Shown here piece by piece: positions 43,420-55,122 of a DNA stretch of 64,000 bases; the stretch's first letter is position 1, and each line of letters starts with the position of its first letter. The stretch is from Paratinospora sagittata (Eukaryota; Streptophyta; Magnoliopsida; Ranunculales; Menispermaceae). The notes under the pieces are model-generated. The model saw nothing but the letters and a program-made list of their open reading frames with translations, searched no databases and was not told the DNA's origin. Both the position numbers and the translations under genes were made by a program. The DNA is taken from NCBI GenBank assembly GCA_035771175.1, contig CM069606.1, positions 35,742,816 to 35,806,815 on the forward strand. The letters are read 5' to 3'.

Positions 43420-44126
43420 TGTTGGAAAATGGGCAAATAAAACATGGTTTTTTACCATTTTCAGTTAAATATTAAAGTGGGACCCACAAGTCATTTTGGG
43501 TGGGTCCAAGTTGATTATTAATCTTTGATATGTGAAGATTAAGAATATATAAGTATTTGGCTATACCCATTTATATATGTAAAGTGGTAAAATTTGAAAA
43601 CAATCTTTTAGTCCCACATGGGAAAGATAAAATTCTAATTATTTACTTATAAGTGTAGCTAGAATACTACACTTGAATTTCAGCTAACACACACACACAC
43701 AATGAAGGCTCAAGAGTGATGTTTTACATCACCCCGCGCACGTGCTCGAGTGTGCGAGGGCGAAAGAGCGATGAGTTAAAGTGTTGTTGTCACTAAAAGG
43801 AGATTGTTGTATCCTTAGATACAAGTGTCATATACCGTGAGCACCTAAGTAGGACATATTTGCTTAAAGACATAGAGTTACACTCTAGCCTCAATCTACG
43901 TCATTACTCTATTGGAATAGTAATTGATCTAATTTAACTAGATATAGTCTTGTACCTGGTACCTTAAAATAGTGAACGGGAGGCAGCTTGCTGTTTTAGA
44001 AGAGTGTTATTTAAGCGAAACCATTTTGACTGCACCACTCAGACTGAAGACTAATCTAGTTTATTATTTTGAAAGCTATTTTTTAGTGATTATTACCACC
44101 ATACAGCCAACAATCTTAAGACAATT

Positions 44127-44853
44127 ATGCTAATGGAGATAGACTTTGTCCCTAAACCAACTACTCCTTCTATGAAACCTGAGAAGCCAGAGAAGTTCGC
44201 TAGCACTGACTTCAAAAGTTGGCAACAGAAGATGTTAGTTTACCTGACCACCATCAACTTGGACAAGGTGCTAAATGAAGACGAACCTGAACTGAGAGAT
44301 GATGAAACTGACAAACATGTTATTGCTGCAATTCAAGCATGGAGACACTTTGATTATCTATGCAAGAATTATATTCTGAATGGGCTAGAAAATACACTGT
44401 ATAATGTGTATAGTACAGTTCGTACTGCCAAGGAACTCTGGAATTCTTTGGATAAAAAATACAAGACTGAAGATGCTGGCCAAAAGAAATTTGTGGTCAG
44501 CAGGTTCCTTGATTACGAGATGGTGGACTCAAAGACTGTGTTGGATCAAGTTCAAGAGTTTCATATTATTCTCCATGAGATTCATGAAGAAATTGCCACC
44601 TACTTGGAAAGATTTCAAGAACTATCTCAAGCACAAGCGAAAGGAGATGGGACTTGAGGACCTTATTATCAGATTGCGGATTGAACAAGACAATAAGAGT
44701 CAAGACAAGAAAACTAGAGACCATGCAGAGCCTAAAGTTAACCTTGTGGAGGGAAAGCACACCATGAATAAGAAGCGCAAGCACACTGGTGATAGTCAGG
44801 CCAAAAAGAAAGGCAAATCTCCTAAGTTCAATGGTAAGTGCTATAATTGCTAA
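44127..44853 (+). pseudogene. Copia gag, copy 2
   Basis: 176 codons of UBN2-type Gag are open (MLMEIDFVPKPTTPSMKPEK ...). A frameshift near 44590 follows, and the remainder (PPTWKDFKNYLKHKRKEMG, RLRIEQDNKSQDKK) is in a second frame. The zinc knuckle is damaged: a TAA follows CYNC and the last Cys is Phe (KDFRLKG). Confidence 0.88.
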
Positions 44854-46140
44854 AAACAAGGGCACAAAGCCAAAGATTTTCGATTGAAAGGCAAGTCCAA
44901 GAACGATCAAGTCAATATGACCGAGGAGAAGACTGAAGATGTAACTGACCTGATGTTATCTGCTCTGGTCTTTGAAGCCAACATGGTTGATGAACCCAGA
45001 GAGTGGTGGATTGATACTAGAGCCACCCGACATGTCTGTGCTAATAAGAACATGTTTTCCTCTTATACAACAATAAGATGATGTAATCTAATCATGGGCA
45101 ATTCAGTAATTCCAACAATGACGGGTCATGGGAAGGTGGTTCTCAAGATGACCTCAGGAAATGAACTCACCTTGATCGACGTGTTGCATGTACCTGGCAT
45201 CCGGAATAATGTTTCAGGCTCACTATTAAGCAAAAGTGGTTTTAGGATGGTCTTTGACTCCAACAAATTTGTACTTTCCTAAAATAGTGTATTTTTGGAA
45301 AAATGGTACATAGAAAGGGGATTATTCAAAATGAATATAATGCCTGTAATCCGCAACTTTTAAGATAATAAAGATTCATCTTCTGTTTATTTTTTGGAGT
45401 CTTCTCGTTTATGGCATGACAGATTAGACAGATTAGGACATGTTAATTTTAATTCATTACGAAAATTGATGAATTTAAAATTATTACCTAACTATCAAAT
45501 TGATCCAAATCATAAGTGTGAAATAAGTGTTGAGGCAAAATTAACTAAAACACCATTTCATTCAGTTGAAAGAAACACTGAACCTCTAGACTTAATTCAC
45601 AACGATATATGTGACTTAAAGTGTGGGGGTGTTTAGCTAAGGTAGCAATACCTTAACCTAAAAGGGTTAAGATAGGGCCTAAAACCATTGATTGTATATT
45701 CATTGGTTATGTTCACAACAGTAGTGCATATAGGTTCCTTGTATACAAATCAGATTTTTATGATATACATGTGAATACAATTATGGAATCTAGAAATGCA
45801 TCATTTTTTTAGCATATTTTTCCAAATAAAAATATGCAAGAGCTAAGTTCCAATAAAAGAATTTATGACACCGCAAATAGCAGTAGTAATCCTCCAGATA
45901 AAAATTTTATAGGATGAACCTAAACGCAATAAAAAAGCTAAAGTTGCAAAGTATTTTGGTCCTGATTTTCTAACGTATATGTTAGAAAGTGAACCTCAAA
46001 CTTTTAAAGAGGCAATGTCAACACCCGAAGCTCCTTACTGGAAGGAAGCAATAAATAGTTAAATTGAATCAATCATGCACAATCATACCTGAGAATTGAT
46101 AGATTTACCATCAAGTATGACGCCTTTAGGGTGTAACTAG
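44854..46140 (+). pseudogene. Copia protease and GAG-pre-integrase fragments, copy 2
   Basis: Protease motif WWIDTRATRHVC, with Gly replaced by Arg. GAG-pre-integrase: [20 protein letters not shown], containing a 9-base internal duplication (GACAGATTA). It then jumps to the integrase C-terminal region, with the same missing catalytic core as copy 1. Not functional. Confidence 0.8.
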
Positions 46141-46889
46141 ATTTTTAAAAGAAAATTAAAGGTTGACGATTCAATTGATAAATATAAGGCTAGGTTAGTA
46201 GCCAAGGGATTTAAACAACAGAGGGCCTTGATTTCCTTGATACATATTCACCGATAACTAGAATAACATCCATAAGAATGTTAATTGCTATTGCTACAAT
46301 AAACAATCTTGAAATTCGTCAAATGGATGTTAAAACAGCTTTCTTAAATGGTGAATTAGAAGAAGAGATATATATGCAACAACCTGAAGGATTCGTTGCA
46401 TCTGGACAAGAACATAAGGTGTGTAGACTTGTTAAATCAGTATATGAATTAAAACAAGCACCAAAACAATGGCATATTAAATTTGACAATGTCATGTTGT
46501 CCAATGGTTTTAAAATCAATGAATATGACAAATGTGTATATGTCAAAAACACACCAAAGGGCTATGTCATAGTGTGCGTTTACTTAGATGATATGTTAAT
46601 TATAGGTAATAATAAAGTTATAATAAAGTTTACCAAGAAAATGTTGACTAGACATTTTGATATGAAAGATATGGACATTGCTGGTGTTATTTTAGAGATT
46701 AAAATTTCTAAAATATTTGATGGATTAGTCTTGTCTCAATCTCATTATATTGAGAAAATATTGATTAAGTTCAATAAATATGATACTAGTCCTATAAAAA
46801 CACCAATAGATGTGAATTTACATCTTATCAAGAATAAAGGGCAACCCAAAAATCAATTAGAATATTCACGTATATACTTGGCAGTCTAA
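46141..46889 (+). pseudogene. Copia reverse transcriptase, copy 2
   Basis: Open from 46278: MDVKTAFLNGELEEEIYM, QPEGF, LKQAPKQWH and the catalytic box VYLDDMLII, which is better preserved than in copy 1. A one-base loss near 46217 separates the FKQ-TEGLDF part. Confidence 0.88.
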
Positions 46890-47349
46890 TGTATGTAGGG
46901 GTGTTCATCGAGACCAACCAAACCGAAAAACCGAACCAAACCGATGTGATCGGTTCGGTTTGGGTCGATTTTTGTGAAGTTCGATTCAGTTTTCAATTTA
47001 AGGAATGAAAAAAAACCGATCGGTTTGGTTCGGTTTCAGTTTAGACATTGAAAAACCGAATTTAACCCAAACCGAACCGAACTTGAGGGTAATACTGTCA
47101 TCTAAGCTTTAAATATGTAGGAACATGATTAAAATATCCTTTAAACTTGCTTTTAATTTTTATTTGTTTAACTATTGGATACTTTGAATTGGACGTGCAG
47201 GTACATAAAAAATTGCCTTAAGAAAGGCTTTGAATGAAAAAGATGTAGAAATTTTCCATGTCAATCTCTTTTAGTATTCCTATTATTAAACGTAATAATG
47301 TATTTTGTGTTTTAATTGTAGTGATAAAACTATATATTATATTTTTCAA
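46881..47349. mobile_element. MULE-like insertion, copy 2, right-truncated
   Basis: Starts with AATGTATGT and GGGGTGTTCATCG exactly as at 29237, but ends at TTCAAA (47345-47350), where it joins the copia 3' region. The right end and its target duplication are deleted. It also lacks about 15 bases near 47100. Confidence 0.85.
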
Positions 47350-47350
47350 A

Positions 47351-48080
47351 CTGGAAACCCAACCTAGATGACTAGAGATCCCAAGAACTAGGTTCAAAAG
47401 GGACAACTAAATTATGAAATCTGGTGTAGCACTAAGGAAAATCACACTCCTACCCAATCTTATGATACAATAGTTCTGCCTGTAAAATAAGTAAGGATAA
47501 CCATTGTTTTTAATGATTCCTATGACATATTAATTATGTGGGGTATAGCAGGGATACTCTTAATAGGACTGGGCCAATTATATGAGGATTTTAAGGCTTG
47601 AATTCTCTAAAGCACTCATGAATCCAGGAGTTGTTTAGGGCCAAAATGAGCACAACCGTGAGAACCAAAATTGTTGTGTGTACATTATTGTCTTGGTTTG
47701 CATCAACGCCTGAACAATTCAAGACATTGTGTTCGCTAATTAGCTAGAAAATTCGATAGTGTTTCACTAGGGAAGGTTCAAAGCCACAAGTTACCTATCC
47801 TGATGCAACTCGTTCCATTAGTACTCTCTCTAGTGTCTGCATTAATTTTTTTTCAAAATTACATCAAAAATCCATTTATGTGGGGGATGATAGAAAGTGC
47901 AATTAGTTCAATTTCCATTCATGTGGGGGATTGTTGGAAAATGGGCAAATAAAATATGGTTTTTCACCATTTTCAAAAAAATATTAAAGTGGGCCCACAA
48001 GTGATTTTGGGTGGATCAAAGTTGATTATTAATCTTTGATATGTGAAGATTAAGAATATATAAGTATTTAGCTATACCCA
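47351..48080 (+). repeat. Copia 3' non-coding tail and truncated 3' LTR, copy 2
   Basis: Non-coding tail with the two TGTGGGGGAT sites, then 149 bases of LTR from 47932. Gypsy B begins at the next base with TGAAACACCCCG. Confidence 0.85.
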
Positions 48081-50804
48081 TGAAACACCCCGATTCTCAG
48101 AACTTAAATTTAAGTAAAATAATGAATATTTTAATTTTATCGAGAAGACCCACTGAAAGTCGAGATGTTAATCGTATCCGTCTTTTTTAACCCATAACCG
48201 TTATATAGGTAATAAAATTTGAAACACTATGAATTTATATTCTTCTAACCAATTTACTGGTTAAGATAAACGAATACCCTTTTTTTTTTCTTCATGCCAA
48301 GGACCACATAATTCCACTATACAAATTTCCATATTAAATTGTGATGGTACTTGCCCTTGTCCATCCATTATGAACACAATATTTTAAATACATTCATCAA
48401 ATAGAATTCAAGTCCAAGGCATTCACACGTGAAATAAATCACAGGGTTTTTACTAACCGTAATAATGTTCATTGAATTTAGATTGTCAATACAATTCGTT
48501 CAAATAATAAACCTTTAAAAATCAAATAAAAATATTCAGTCCTATCACCATAATACTAACAAATTAATTAACCCACCCCTACTACTCTGAACTACTGAAC
48601 TATGTCACGAACTCTCGATTTTATTCTCCTAAGCACCTGCATATGAAAAATAGGGGTGAGCTTGAAAGCCCAGTGGGTCATCTAAACAATTCACAATATT
48701 TTATCATGATACATACACAAGAACATTACAAACAAGTTTCACACATTAATCGTTGCAACATTAGATTGTTTGAGTCGAGAATTTTATCACGTTCTAAATC
48801 ACGTACCTATAGGAAATCAAACTCAAGGTGGCACTACCCAAAAATTAGAACTCATTGGCGATATTCATCATGAATAACTTCCCCATAATAAACATTGACG
48901 ATATTCCTTAGAATAACTGCCCCATAATAATCAATGGCGATATTCCTTAGAATAATTGCCCCATATGTGTGATTCTTATCTTAATCGTGTTCCTTAGTGA
49001 TGTCACGCCATACGTACGGTATAAGTACGATATTAAGTGCATTTATAAAACATATTCAAACTCCACTACACATGGTATCATGTCACAAAGTCAATTATAA
49101 TAGTATTAACGCATAAATTTTACTATGCCAATATTCTCAAGTCATACGTTTCATTATCAGGCATTATAATTTATAAATAAGTCTCAAATATCACATGAAT
49201 TTCATGCATCCAATTATCATTTAATCAAAACAAGAAGTCATGTTGACACACATATCATCATAGCTAACAATCACAACATGGTATATATAAAATCATGTAT
49301 AATAGGCATGCACAAGCAATCTAATAATACTATAGACCTAATTAATTTAACATTCCTATCTATATATCAAAATAAAACATTGTAAATGCATAGAATCCTC
49401 CCTACCTGAATCGCTAAATTCCAAATCCCTTAAATTCCTCGTCACGCCTAGTACTCAACCTGTACACGTATATTACGTTTGTTAATATAATTACTCATAA
49501 GAACGATTATGAGTGTAGAAATATATACATATATATGGTGGTGGGATGTTTAAACAAGTATATATATATAAAATAACATATTATAATGCCTTGTGATATG
49601 ATATAATGATGTGTATGGTATAACATGGTATAATACAATATGTGGTATATATATAATGTGTGGTGATGTGTGAAGCGTTTTGAAAAGATATGATATACAA
49701 TATAATCTATAATAGGTGTGTGCTGTGGGACGTTTTAAAAAAATCAAAATGGAATAGGGAAATAAAGAAGAAGGGAGGCGTTGATGGTGGTGAGTTGCAG
49801 AGAGGTGGTGGGGGCGATGTGCCGCGGGGAACGAAGCGAGCAATGCAAAGAAAGGTGCGAGAGAGTTTGGGTTTTGAGAGAGGGTTTCGAGAGAGATTCG
49901 GAACGAGAGAGCGAGAGCGAGATATCAGAGAGCGGCGATAGCAGGGGAAGATGGTGGAGAAGAGAAGAGAGAGAGAGCGGCGAGATTTCAGAGAGACATA
50001 TGGGTTTGAGTTTGAGCGATAGAAAAGAGAGGGGCGAGTTGTAGCGGCGAGAGAGGAGTTTGGAGTCTCGCGCGTTCAGATGAAAGGATTGGGTGATGAT
50101 GTTGCTTGGAGTTTTGGTTACAACGACGAGATGGGGTTTCAGGCATTGGGGTTTTGAGCAGAGAGTTGAGAGAGAGACCTGGCGAGAGTGAGAGAGCAGA
50201 GGAGAAAAAGAATCGAAGTCGCAGCGGCGATGAGCAGCAACGGTGATGAGTCGTTCATCGCCGCAGTGATGAGTAGCAGCGGCTACAGACAGTGGCTCAA
50301 CAGTGGCGATGAACCAGATGGGAGTTGCAGCGTGCGATGGCGGAGAAAAGAATAGAGAAGAGAGAGGCGATTGGGTTTTTTGTGCGGCTGGGTTTGAGAG
50401 GGAGAGTTGGGTTTTGTGCGATTGGTTTCGAGAGAGAGAGGCTTGTGCGATTGAGGTTTTGAGAGAGAAGGGCGAGATTACAGCTATAGAGGGCCAGATT
50501 TGCAGGATCGCAGGGCGAGATTGCAGCGGAGAAAGAGAAGTTTGGCGATTAGTTTCCTTGATAAGGAAGGAGAGTCTGGGACGTGCGCGCGGAAACAGAT
50601 CACAACTCCGAAGAACAAGGGATGTTCTCGATTCCGATGATCTTGGCGAAGATTTTGATGAGGCGGCGATGGCAAGCGTAGATCGAGTTGTTGATCGAAG
50701 CGAAGATGACCGACAAAGCATTTGCGACGTTCTTGAATGGCGATTTCTTGCGGCGACGTTCTTGAATGGCTTTTTTTTTTTTTTTGAATTTCCAGGGGAT
50801 TACA
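48081..50804 (-). repeat. 3' LTR of gypsy B
   Basis: 2724 bp; the minus strand starts TGTAATCCCCTGG and ends GGGTGTTTCA. It contains GAGAGA-rich and GCGGCGA-rich sequence at 49790-50760 that generates long spurious ORFs on both strands. Its central part differs from the 5' LTR. Confidence 0.85.
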
Positions 50805-50917
50805 TTCTTCCCGCCTTAAAAGAAATTTCATCCCGAAATTAAAGTTTAAGCTTACTTACTTGATGATGTTTAACTTTTTCCACTGCTGACCAGTTGTATC
50901 TCGAAACCTAAAGTGTT

Positions 50918-51019
50918 GAAAATATTCCATTAGCAGTCTATTAAGTTTACCAACCCATTGGTGAGTTTGAAGAAAAAAGAAATTGATTGTACGCACATAG
51001 AATGAAGTACTATTAATTA
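50918..51019. repeat. 102-bp insertion at the pol stop codon
   Basis: Absent from copy 1 (compare 36960-36972). It is flanked by CCTAAAGTGTT (50907-50917) and CCTAGAGTGTT (51020-51030), an 11-base near-perfect direct repeat. It has no clear terminal inverted repeats. Origin unknown. Confidence 0.65.
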
Positions 51020-51020
51020 C

Positions 51021-53447
51021 CTAGAGTGTTCTTTGAAATAAGTCGGCATATTTGGCTTGCATTTCACTTTCAGGTTCCCAAGTGGCTTCTTCAACTCCAT
51101 GATTCTTCCACAACACTTTAACTAATGGAATGTCTTTTTTCCTCAAACTATGAACTTTCCAATCTAGGATCTTTAAAGGTCCTTCTTCATAGGTGGCATC
51201 AGCTTGTACTTTTACTTCTTTCCAATCGATGGTGTCGGAAGGGTCTGGTTTATATTTTCGCAACATTGACACGTGGAACACATTGTGGATGGCGGATAAA
51301 ATAGTTGGCAAGTCTAGTTTGTAAGCATTCTCGCCAATTCGATCACTAATCTTGAACGGACCGATGAATCGCGGCGATAATTTCCCTTTCTTACCAAACC
51401 TCATGATACCTTTTTGAGGGCTTATTCTTAGAAATACCTTATCACCTTTTTGGAACTCTAAAGGTCGGCGCCTCTTATCTGCGTAGCTCTTTTGTCTACT
51501 CTGTGCAGTAACTAGCCTTTCCTGGATCAACTTCACTTTTTCGTTCATTTCCATTATCATATCAGGTCTTGTAAGTACCTTATCTTCCCAATCGACCCAA
51601 CACAGTGGGGACCTACATGGTCGTCCATATAGGGCTTCATATGGAGCCATTTGTATACTTGCTTGGTAACTATTGTTATAAGCAAACTCTGCTAGGTGTA
51701 AGTATTTACTCCAATTTCCCTTGAAATTTAGCACACAAGCTCTCAACATGTCTTCCAAGATCTGAATAACCCTTTCGGATTGACCATCTGTCTGAGAATG
51801 ATAGGCGGTGCTCATGGTTAATTTGGTTCCCAATTCCCGCTGTAAGCTCTGCCAGAACTGAGATGTGAATAAGGAATCTCTATCTGACACTATCGATTTG
51901 GGTACTCCGTGTAGCTTCACAATCTCTTTTACATACAGCTCACCCAGTTTACTAATCGGATCTGTGGATTTAATAAGTAAGAAGTGTGCCACTTTAGTAA
52001 GTTGATCCACAATTACCCAAACCTTATCTTCACCTTTCTGATTTCTAGGAAGAGCTCCGATGAAATCCATTGCTATGTTATCCCATTTCCATTCAGGGAT
52101 TTTTGAAGGTTGTAACAATGCAAACGGTCTTTTATGTTCGACCTTAACTTGCTGACATGTAAGGCATTTAGACACATATTTGGCCACATCTCTCTTCATA
52201 CCTTTCCACCAGTAGTTTTTCTTCAAATTTTGGTACATCTTATCTCCACCAGGATGTAAAGTGTATTTAGTCTAATGTGCCTCATCAAATAAGATCTTTT
52301 TAATTTCCTCAATTTTGGGTATACAAATTCGGTCTTTGAGTCTCAATAACCCCTCTGAATCGATCTTGAAATTTGTATTTCCATTATTGGCTCTTGCAAC
52401 TGCCACCCATTTTATCAATTTTCTATCTTGAGCTTGACCTTCCTTAATTTGATGTAGTAGGTCTGGCTTGCAGTTCATATTATATAAGAAAATTTGATTT
52501 TCTCCTTTTTGTACGCCCAAATTATAATCTTCAATCAATTGGTACATCTGGGCTTTTTCTGCATCGTTCTTATATGATTTTCGACTTAAAGCATCTGCGA
52601 CTACGTTGGCTTTCCCTGGGTGATAATGCAGCTGAAAATCATAATCATTCAGCAATTCCATCCATCTCCTTTGCCTCAAATTTAACTCCTTTTGTGTATA
52701 GATGTACTTCAAACTCTTATGATCAGAGTATAGATCAAATTTCTCTCCATAAAGATAGTGTCTCCATATCTTCAAAAAGAATACAATAGCAGCCAATTCT
52801 AAATCATGAGTCGGGTAATTCTGTTCATGAGTCTTCAGTTGCCTAGAAGCATAAGCAACCACTTTACCCTCTTGCATCAGAACAGTGCCAAGACCATTCT
52901 TAGAAGCATCAGTGTAAATAACATAACCGACTCCGCTTGCAGGAGTGATCAATATTGGGGCTGTGGTCAATCGTCTCTTCAACTCTTGAAAGGAATTCTC
53001 ACATTTCTCATCCCAACTAAATTTGGCATCCTTCCTTGTCAGCTTTGTCATAGGCTCAGCTAGTCTCGAAAAATTTAGAATAAATCTTCTATAGTAACCA
53101 GTTAGTCCCAAAAAGCTTCTAATTTCTGTCACTGATTTTGGCTTTTCCCAATTCATTACTGCTTCAACTTTTGTTTGATTTACGGATATCCCTTCTGATA
53201 ACATTACATGGCCCAAAAATTTTACTGACTTCATCCAAAATTCACATTTTTCAAATTTGGCATACAATTGATTTCGCCTCAATGTTTCCAAAACTACTAT
53301 AAGGTGTTCCTGATGTTCCTCATTGGTTTTCGAATAAACCAAAATATCATCAACAAATACTACTACAAATTTGTCTAGATGAGGCCTAAACGTCCTATTC
53401 ATTAGGTCCATAAATGTTGCTGGTGCATTAGTGAGTCCAAATGGCAT
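51021..53447 (-). pseudogene. Gypsy B pol: RT, RNase H, integrase, chromodomain-like tail
   Basis: Read down from 53447: RT from [20 protein letters not shown] with the catalytic VDDILVYSK, RNase H ([29 protein letters not shown]), and ADALSRK. A single TAG at 52269-52271 (a Gln codon in copy 1) precedes the integrase: [51 protein letters not shown] and SPRFIGPF. It ends with VEEATWEPESEM, a chromodomain-like tail. Apart from that stop this is about 800 codons of continuous frame, the best family B pol here. Confidence 0.92.
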
Positions 53448-54318
53448 GACTCTGAATTCAAAGCGTCCATACCTAGTCCTGAATGTTGTCTTCGGTATGT
53501 CTGACTCTTTGATTCTAAGTTGGTGATAACCGGACCTTAGGTCGATCTAGGAAAAATAAGTTGCTCCCTTCAGTTGATCGAACAAATCATTTATTCTGGG
53601 TAGGGGGTACTTGTTCTTGACTGTGACTTGATTTAATTTTCTGTAGTCAATACACAGTCTCATCGCCCATCTTTCTTTTTGACAAACAATACTGGTGCTC
53701 CCCAGGGTGATTCGCTCGGCTGGATAAATTCCTTCGCACTAAGATCATCAAGCTGAGTCCTTAGTTCTATTAGTTCGCCAGGGGCCATTCTGTAGGGTGA
53801 CATGACTATGGGGTCTGTTCCAGGGTATAGTTCTATCTTGAACTCTACTTCCCGCTTAGGAGGTAATCCTGGTAATTCTTCGGGAAACATTTCAGGGAAG
53901 TCTCTAACCACCAAGTGTTCTTCTAAATTCCTCAAGGTCTTCAGAGGCTCGGCTTCTGTTAGGGTTTTGAATTCCTCTTTTTGATTCACAAATTCGAGAA
54001 GTGCGGATATAATATTTCTCGGGATTTTGTTTATATCCCCATAGATTTTCAACAACTCTCCCGAAGGTAACCGCAAAGTAATCTTCTTTCGAAGGCAATC
54101 GATCTGGGCTTGGTACTCAGATAACCAATCCATACCCAAGATTACATCATAATCATTAATGGGTAAGAGTATCAATTCAGCTGAAATCAGCTTATCATTA
54201 ATTCAAAGGTCACAACTACATTTTTCAGTTGTTGGGACGTTTACTCCTACTGTTGTTGAAATCTTCATAACAACAGATAAATGTACAATGGAAAGTTGTA
54301 GTTTCCTGGCTAAGTTTT
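53448..54318 (-). pseudogene. Gypsy B protease end and RT start
   Basis: DVILGMDWLSEYQAQIDC marks the protease end. Then come [26 protein letters not shown] and [13 protein letters not shown] of RT. A one-base loss after KKKDG near 53664 shifts the frame, and a TAG interrupts [11 protein letters not shown] near 53549. The protease catalytic site itself lies in the deleted part. Confidence 0.88.
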
Positions 54319-55107
54319 CATCTATAAAATTCCAACCCATCTTTAGTACTACATGAGATAATTATTTTCGTTTAGGGTGACTCTAGATTCAGAATTCTAA
54401 GTTCTCGAAAATAAAATGATCCTATTAGTTCAGTTCTAGGTTTAATAAAATTTTGGCAATCCATGATTGTCACAGGGTACAGGATTTGGTTTTGATACAT
54501 GTAAACAAGACAAGCAAACAAACAAACAACATATCACACAACAATGGTATAAAGAAAATTCTCAAACTTTCACTTATACCCTCCGTATTCAAGTGTCCCA
54601 TACCACTCTAGCCCGGTGATATAAGCTTCCACAAAGAAACTTCAATACACCCAAACAATGCGCAAATGTCCTACCAACTAAGGCTTCCCAAGTACCCACT
54701 ATGTCCAAGCTGCCCCATACCAGTTGAACGTAGCGATACAAGCTCGTCCAGAGTTGTTAGTCATTCACCAAACGTGGCCTGTCAGTCTCCAAGTTCAAGA
54801 CTCCTCAAATACCCTTAAATTCCTCCACGTCCCATACCGCTTTGGAACCAAGAATAAAAGATTCATCCTGACCTTAGATTCTAACCAAACAATTTCCATA
54901 CAAGTTCTCGTCTCTAACCGATGTCCTAAAAGCTTTGAGTTTGTTAGACCCACTGTACTTTCATTCTCGATATTACGTTATAAAGTTTATAATTGGCATA
55001 TTTATCTAGCTCAAGTTGGACCCTAATCTCATAAAAATTTGATACCTACTCACTGACAGTAAGCTTCTCAAAATCCATTGTAACACTTCCCATGATCTGA
55101 AGCCTAC
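54319..55107 (-). other. Gag leader of gypsy B with three GGTATGGGAC-type repeats
   Basis: Matches 33255-34048. GTCCCATACC at 54595-54604, GCCCCATACC at 54712-54721 and GTCCCATACC at 54829-54838, spaced 117 bases. The gag that should follow is deleted. Confidence 0.85.
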
Positions 55108-55120
55108 GCTCTGATATCAA
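55108..55120 (-). promoter_or_regulatory. Primer-binding site of gypsy B
   Basis: The minus strand reads TTGATATCAGAGC, one mismatch from the initiator-Met consensus, adjoining the LTR end TGTTACA. Confidence 0.8.
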
Positions 55121-55122
55121 TC

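Larger units (their letters stand above)
43420..48080 (+). mobile_element. Copia element copy 2, decayed
   Basis: The 5' LTR is at 43420-44112, shortened by an internal deletion of about 0.4-0.5 kb relative to 17049-18222. Then gag from 44127, protease, GAG-pre-integrase, RT to 46889, the left part of the MULE-like insertion (46890-47349), a direct join to the 3' non-coding region (RNase H deleted), and the first 149 bases of the 3' LTR from 47932. Gypsy B begins at 48081. Confidence 0.9.

Noticed and set aside
49744..50842. A 325-codon minus-strand ORF and overlapping 179-codon plus-strand ORF
   Set aside because: Low-complexity LTR sequence open on both strands, with no domain and no conservation in the paired LTR at 56880-58012.
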